A DNA stretch of 7,714 nucleotides from Phycisphaerae bacterium (lineage in GTDB: Bacteria > Planctomycetota > Phycisphaerae > Sedimentisphaerales > Anaerobacaceae). Shown in pieces: positions 5,376 through 7,714 of the stretch. Position 1 is the first letter of the stretch; every line of letters starts with the position of its first letter. Position numbers and translations under genes: made by a program. The stretch is from NCBI GenBank assembly GCA_030630315.1, contig DAOVNI010000066.1, positions 1 through 7,714 of the forward strand. Direction: 5' to 3'. The notes beneath the pieces were generated by a model. It did no database searches. It had not been told where the DNA came from and worked only from the letters and a program-made list of their open reading frames with translations.

Positions 5376-5401
5376 GCCGGGAGTGATGCCAGTCTCCCGG
5401 C
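5376..5401. terminator. GC-rich hairpin between convergent genes, possible bidirectional terminator
   Basis: GCCGGGAG (5376-5383) and CTCCCGGC (5394-5401) form a perfect 8-bp stem with a 10-base loop. It lies between the isomerase-like gene ending at 5266 (plus) and the minus-strand frame ending at 5401, and it overlaps the last base of the TAG stop of that frame. There is no T-run on either side, so it is not a classical rho-independent terminator, though a structural or U-less terminator is possible. Confidence 0.5.
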
Positions 5402-5634
5402 TATTGGCTGTCGCCTGCATCCGCCTTGTTAGGCTGTTTCTTCTCTTCCTTATACTTCGGCACCCACAGGTAGCAGGCACTGCCTGCGTAGAGGTGACGG
5501 TGAGCCCCTGAATCAAAGGGAACTTCAAGAGACTTCTTCTCGATTTTGCCTTTCCAATATCTGCGCTTCAAGTCGGCCTCATGTTTGACCTTTTTGCGGG
5601 TACGCTCAAGCAACTCCTTGAACTTGCTGAGCAA
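5401..5634 (-). pseudogene. Downstream part of the lipoprotein gene beyond an in-frame amber codon
   Basis: Directly after the TAG at 5635-5637 the same frame stays open for 77 codons to a TAG at 5401-5403. The peptide is a charged amphipathic helix (LLSKFKELLERTRKKVKHEADLKRRYW) followed by a more mixed region containing AHRHLYAGSACYLWVPKYKEEKK. It reads as a natural continuation of the upstream protein and ends right where the hairpin at 5376-5401 begins, as a real 3' end would. A TTG at 5632-5634 could start it separately, but I see no good ribosome-binding site. I interpret it as the C-terminal part of one 211-codon gene interrupted by a nonsense mutation, or read through at low level. Its function is not recognised. 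Confidence 0.55.
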
Positions 5635-6036
5635 CTACTCTTTACTCTTTAGACTATTAGGATCTGCCCATGCCTCTCTGAAGAAGGGTTCTGAGACAGA
5701 CAGAGATTTGTAAATCCTTTCGGGAACTATTTCTTGGGAGCCTTTTTCAGGATGAAAACGCACTACTTCCCAGTGGTTTGGGTCGGTGCCGTAAAGCGAC
5801 ACTCTCCAGGTAACTCCATCCGGTTGTCTAAACTTCAGGGTACCACTATACCATTGATCCGTCCATCCATCCCATTTCGTATTACTGATTCGGAGAACGG
5901 GCCTATGGGTATCAGGGTCCTTGGCCTCATAGATCTCATTGTAAGGCATGGGGTGTCCAGTGTTACATGAGGTTGTGCCAGCTAAAGTTGCGATAACAAC
6001 GACTATCCCCAGTACACTATTACGACGCCTTAACAT
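5635..6036 (-). CDS. Small putative lipoprotein, frame ends at a possibly premature amber codon
   Basis: A 133-aa product from the ATG at 6034-6036, which has GGAGG eight bases upstream (6045-6049); a longer TTG start at 6060 would run through that site and is rejected. The N-terminus MLRRRNSVLGIVVVIATLAG is a classical signal sequence, followed by TTSC with Cys24. This is a weak lipobox (Leu is not at -3), so lipidation is plausible but not sure. The mature part is rich in Trp, Tyr and Asp (SNTKWDGWTDQWYSGTLKF, GVTWRVSLYGTDPNHWEVVRF), giving a beta-sheet-like pattern, and it ends in a helical stretch SLKSKE at the TAG. The frame continues open for 77 codons after that TAG. I do not recognise the family. 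It lies downstream of the toxin-antitoxin pair on the same strand, with a possible weak terminator between. Confidence 0.65.
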   Translation of the reverse strand: MLRRRNSVLGIVVVIATLAGTTSCNTGHPMPYNEIYEAKDPDTHRPVLRISNTKWDGWTDQWYSGTLKFRQPDGVTWRVSLYGTDPNHWEVVRFHPEKGSQEIVPERIYKSLSVSEPFFREAWADPNSLKSKE

Positions 6037-6044
6037 AACAAAAA

Positions 6045-6049
6045 CCTCC
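6045..6049 (-). promoter_or_regulatory. Ribosome-binding site that sets the lipoprotein start
   Basis: On the minus strand GGAGG is followed by eight bases and ATG (6036). This decides in favour of 6036 and against an upstream in-frame TTG at 6060. Confidence 0.85.
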
Positions 6050-6072
6050 AATATAAACAACTTTGCATTAAA

Positions 6073-6108
6073 GAAAGCCCCATGCTCTGCTAAGAACGAC
6101 TGGCTTTC
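6073..6108 (-). terminator. Possible weak terminator downstream of the toxin-antitoxin region
   Basis: On the minus strand GAAAGCC (6108-6102) can pair with GGCTTTC (6079-6073) around a 22-base loop, followed by TTTAATG. The stem is only seven pairs, the loop is long and the U-tract is short, so termination would be inefficient. It lies 37 bases before the lipoprotein start, leaving no obvious room for a separate promoter of that gene. Confidence 0.3.
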
Positions 6109-6111
6109 ACC

Positions 6112-6354
6112 TTACTTGAGTGGGGCAGGGGGCCAACCGACATCTATGTACTTTTTCCAATTGCCTTTCTTATTACACTTGGAGAGCCAGCCGCGTGCGC
6201 AACTCCTCCAAGCCCAACTATGATTATATGGTTTCCGTATAATACGCCATTTTTGTTCTGTCGCTTGTATAACAGCCTTTCCTGCCCGGTAAGAACGGCT
6301 ACCGGATTGAGTTGTTAGACTATTACTATTTATTTTTTCATCAGTGATTGCCAA
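6112..6354 (-). CDS. Doubtful 80-aa Trp-rich hypothetical ORF
   Basis: The frame opens at a TTG (6352-6354) inside the end of the toxin gene, overlapping it by 25 bases, and runs to a TAA at 6112. There is no ATG in the frame and no clear ribosome-binding site. The C-terminal half is striking: KWRIIRKPYNHSWAWRSC followed by ARGWLSKCNKKGNWKKY, with six Trp, two Cys and many basic residues, unlike random sequence. It could be the 3' end of a decayed gene, a small basic protein translated by coupling to the toxin, or a chance frame. I do not recognise it. Confidence 0.25.
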   Translation of the reverse strand: MAITDEKINSNSLTTQSGSRSYRAGKAVIQATEQKWRIIRKPYNHSWAWRSCARGWLSKCNKKGNWKKYIDVGWPPAPLK

Positions 6355-6626
6355 GTTTCCGGTTTTCTATGCATATGCATAACCGCAACAATAAGAATAC
6401 AATCTCTTCTTATTTGATATATTATGCCGTATGGGAATCTATTAGTTCTACAACGTCTGGTGCGTTTTGAGATTTTTGTCCAGGCTTTCGGATAATCTAT
6501 AATTCTTTGTATTGTGTGTTTTACCTCAGCAGCAAATTCAAAACCTAAACCCTCACTTTGAGAGTTGTAATAAATAACTGTCTCTTCAAACTCTTTTTCT
6601 GCGGATAAAAGAAATTTTACATCCAT
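6330..6626 (-). CDS. ParE/RelE-family toxin of a type II toxin-antitoxin system
   Basis: A 98-aa protein with the full length and pattern of the RelE/ParE fold. A helical start has SAEKEFEETVIYYNSQSEGLGFEF (8-31), the AxxExxExxxYY pattern. It continues with AEVKHTIQRIIDYPKAW (33-49), then basic residues KRTRRCRTNRFPYGIIYQI (54-72), and ends with the strand ILIVAVMHMHRKPETW (77-92), matching the AVxHxxRxPxxW signature. ParE-type members poison DNA gyrase and RelE-type members cleave mRNA at the ribosome; the sequence alone does not decide. The ATG at 6626 comes one base after the antitoxin stop (6628-6630), so translation is probably coupled; no separate Shine-Dalgarno is clear in the A-rich junction. 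The call is firm, the target is not. Confidence 0.9.
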   Translation of the reverse strand: MDVKFLLSAEKEFEETVIYYNSQSEGLGFEFAAEVKHTIQRIIDYPKAWTKISKRTRRCRTNRFPYGIIYQIRRDCILIVAVMHMHRKPETWQSLMKK

Positions 6627-6627
6627 G

Positions 6628-6852
6628 CTATTTTTTTTCTATTTTTTTGAAGATTTTTTTTGTGGATATTGCTGGGAGAGAGCCTTTTTCAAAAGCATCG
6701 ATTCTTTTTTCAGCCTCATCAGCCCATAAAGAGTCTATGGTTTCTCTGTCTGAAAATTCAAAGCTGTGGAAAAGCTTTTCGATAAGCTCTGCACGTTCAA
6801 TAGGGGAAAGCGATAGGGCCTTTTTTAATATTTGTTTTGTATCTGTCGTCAT
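6628..6852 (-). CDS. Antitoxin, putative addiction module component (TIGR02574 family)
   Basis: A 74-aa protein with the family signature LSPIERAELIEKLFHSF (15-31), followed by a Trp in IDSLWADEAEKRIDAFEKG (39-57), where W-x-x-EAExRI is the conserved core, and a C-terminal tail (LPAISTKKIFKKIEKK) of the kind that wraps the toxin. It should neutralise the ParE/RelE-type toxin encoded one base downstream and, as in other type II pairs, may repress its own promoter. AAGGA (6859-6863) six bases before the ATG is a fair ribosome-binding site. The last codons are A-rich with runs of seven and eight A; the toxin frame is displaced by +1, so a -1 slip would not fuse the two proteins. Confidence 0.9.
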   Translation of the reverse strand: MTTDTKQILKKALSLSPIERAELIEKLFHSFEFSDRETIDSLWADEAEKRIDAFEKGSLPAISTKKIFKKIEKK

Positions 6853-6933
6853 AATTGTTCCTTTTGTCTAAATTATGCCATAAATATCATCTTGTAAGAA
6901 GCCATAACAATCTCTACTGCACATTCTAATACC

Positions 6934-6962
6934 ATTATTAGGGAAATGACATCAATTGTCAA
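6934..6962 (-). promoter_or_regulatory. Promoter and probable operator of the toxin-antitoxin operon
   Basis: On the minus strand a consensus TTGACA (6962-6957), a 17-bp spacer and AATAAT (6939-6934, 5 of 6 to TATAAT) form a good sigma-70-type promoter about 80 bases upstream of the antitoxin start. The palindrome TGACA-TCAAT-TGTCA (6947-6961) overlaps the -35 box and spacer, a natural place for an autoregulatory operator. Confidence 0.65.
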
Positions 6963-6989
6963 GACTTGATTAGAACGTTCAAAAAGCTA

Positions 6990-7069
6990 TCCCGCACCAA
7001 TTGTCCTGTATCGTTTCAACCTCCCAGCAGTTGCTTTGTAATACTACTATGGATACAATTGGTGCGGGA
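6990..7069. repeat. 15-bp perfect inverted repeat upstream of mnmG
   Basis: TCCCGCACCAATTGT (6990-7004) and its exact reverse complement (7055-7069) flank a 50-base interval. The right arm ends six bases before the mnmG ATG and contains the only Shine-Dalgarno-like bases there (GGGA, 7066-7069), so pairing of the arms in the transcript could hide the start region. It could alternatively be the ends of a tiny excised or decayed mobile element. Confidence 0.75.
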
Positions 7070-7075
7070 CTGAAT

Positions 7076-7714
7076 ATGTCTAACAGAACGAAAACAAACG
7101 AGTTTGATTGCGTTGTTATAGGAGGAGGTCACGCCGGCGTCGAGGCCGCTCATGCTGCCGCTAAAATCGGCGCCAAAACCTGCCTTATAACCATCGGCAA
7201 AGACACGATAGCCAAGATGAGCTGCAATCCTGCTATCGGCGGACTTGCCAAGGGACAGATTGCGCGCGAGATTGATGCACTGGGCGGACTGATGGGGCTG
7301 GCAATAGATGCAACGGGTATCCAGTTTCGCCTGCTGAATCGTTCAAAAGGGCCGGCTGTCCAGTCGCCGCGAGCCCAGGCCGACAGGCAGAAGTATCAGG
7401 ATTTTATGCGGCGAGCGCTTGAACAAACGGCTAATTTGACCATTATCGAGGCGATAGCGACAGAGATAATAACTGAAGATATAAAAGTGCGGGCGGTGGC
7501 TTGCAATGACGGGTCGGTTTACCGTACCGGGACGGTTGTTGTAACGCCGGGGACATTCCTCGGCGGGATGATGTATATCGGCAGTGAGCGGTGGGCTGGC
7601 GGCAGGCTCGCGGAGCCGCCCAGCGTAGAGCTTTCGCAGAGTTTGAAACGGATGGGGCTGGAACTCGGGCGGATGTCGACGGACACGACGCCGAGATTAG
7701 ATGCCGGGACAGTG
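7076..7714 (+). CDS. mnmG: tRNA uridine-5-carboxymethylaminomethyl synthesis enzyme MnmG, 3'-truncated by the window edge
   Basis: The first 213 codons of MnmG (GidA) are present. With MnmE this FAD enzyme installs the carboxymethylaminomethyl group on the wobble uridine of certain tRNAs, using methylene-tetrahydrofolate and NADH. Visible hallmarks are the FAD dinucleotide motif VVIGGGHAGVEAA (13-25), the family signature MSCNPAIGGLAKGQ (48-61) with EIDALGG after it, LLNRSKGPAVQSPRAQADRQKY, and GTFLGGMMYIGSERWAGGR. The ATG at 7076 gives 12 residues before the first strand, as usual; an in-frame ATG at 7049 would add nine residues but has no ribosome-binding site and sits inside the inverted-repeat region. 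Only a weak GGGA lies six bases upstream. It is divergent from the toxin-antitoxin operon. The rest of the gene lies outside the window. Confidence 0.96.
   Translation, partial: MSNRTKTNEFDCVVIGGGHAGVEAAHAAAKIGAKTCLITIGKDTIAKMSCNPAIGGLAKGQIAREIDALGGLMGLAIDATGIQFRLLNRSKGPAVQSPRAQADRQKYQDFMRRALEQTANLTIIEAIATEIITEDIKVRAVACNDGSVYRTGTVVVTPGTFLGGMMYIGSERWAGGRLAEPPSVELSQSLKRMGLELGRMSTDTTPRLDAGTV

Noticed and set aside
6628..6660. Programmed -1 frameshift on the A-runs fusing antitoxin and toxin
   Set aside because: The toxin frame is +1 relative to the antitoxin, so a -1 slip would not enter it; coupling by the 1-base gap is simpler.
6973..6980. GAACGTTC palindrome as a LexA box
   Set aside because: LexA boxes with GAAC/GTTC arms have a 4-base spacer; here there is none.

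Overview
The window looks like part of a bacterial chromosome, most probably a planctomycete of the Phycisphaerae/Sedimentisphaerales kind. That placement is inferred from gene style, not from a marker gene: two Tat-exported enzyme-like proteins of types common in that group, IS66-type debris with an RITQGSRS-style C-terminus, GTCTTG-type intergenic repeats, and moderate base composition.

Layout. (1) 2-1167, plus strand: the 3' part of a parvulin/SurA-like peptidyl-prolyl isomerase gene, then acpS (holo-acyl carrier protein synthase), separated by a 95-bp gap of GTCTTG repeats that can fold into a long hairpin. (2) 1277-1843: an internally deleted IS66-family element with both terminal inverted repeats but only the two ends of the transposase gene. 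(3) 1911-2903: a Tat-signal TIM-barrel protein distantly like aldo/keto reductases. (4) 2904-3256: a gene-poor stretch holding two antisense tRNA-like pieces, one of them a fair 3' half of tRNA-Phe. (5) 3257-3693: a second IS66 remnant carrying only the transposase N-terminus and the same terminal leader. (6) 3719-5266: a Tat-signal protein related to L-fucose/L-arabinose isomerases, visibly richer in G+C than its surroundings. (7) 5401-6036, minus strand: a small putative lipoprotein gene whose frame is split by one in-frame amber codon. (8) 6112-6852, minus strand: a TIGR02574-type antitoxin and ParE/RelE-type toxin pair plus a doubtful Trp-rich ORF. (9) 7076 to the window end, plus strand: the 5' part of mnmG (gidA).

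The housekeeping genes (PPIase-acpS on the left, mnmG on the right) frame an accessory block of about 5.8 kb. Within it the most notable pattern is that the same IS66 end, about 215 bp long, lies immediately upstream of both Tat-signal genes. In both copies this end carries an outward-facing promoter-like sequence at the same place (a TTGA-type -35 box, 17 bp, then a TATAA-type -10 box). The simplest reading is that decayed IS66 ends supply promoters and leaders to two exported sugar-metabolism-like genes. This is inference and needs transcript data. I did not see a complete new defence system, a CRISPR array, an rRNA gene or an intact tRNA.
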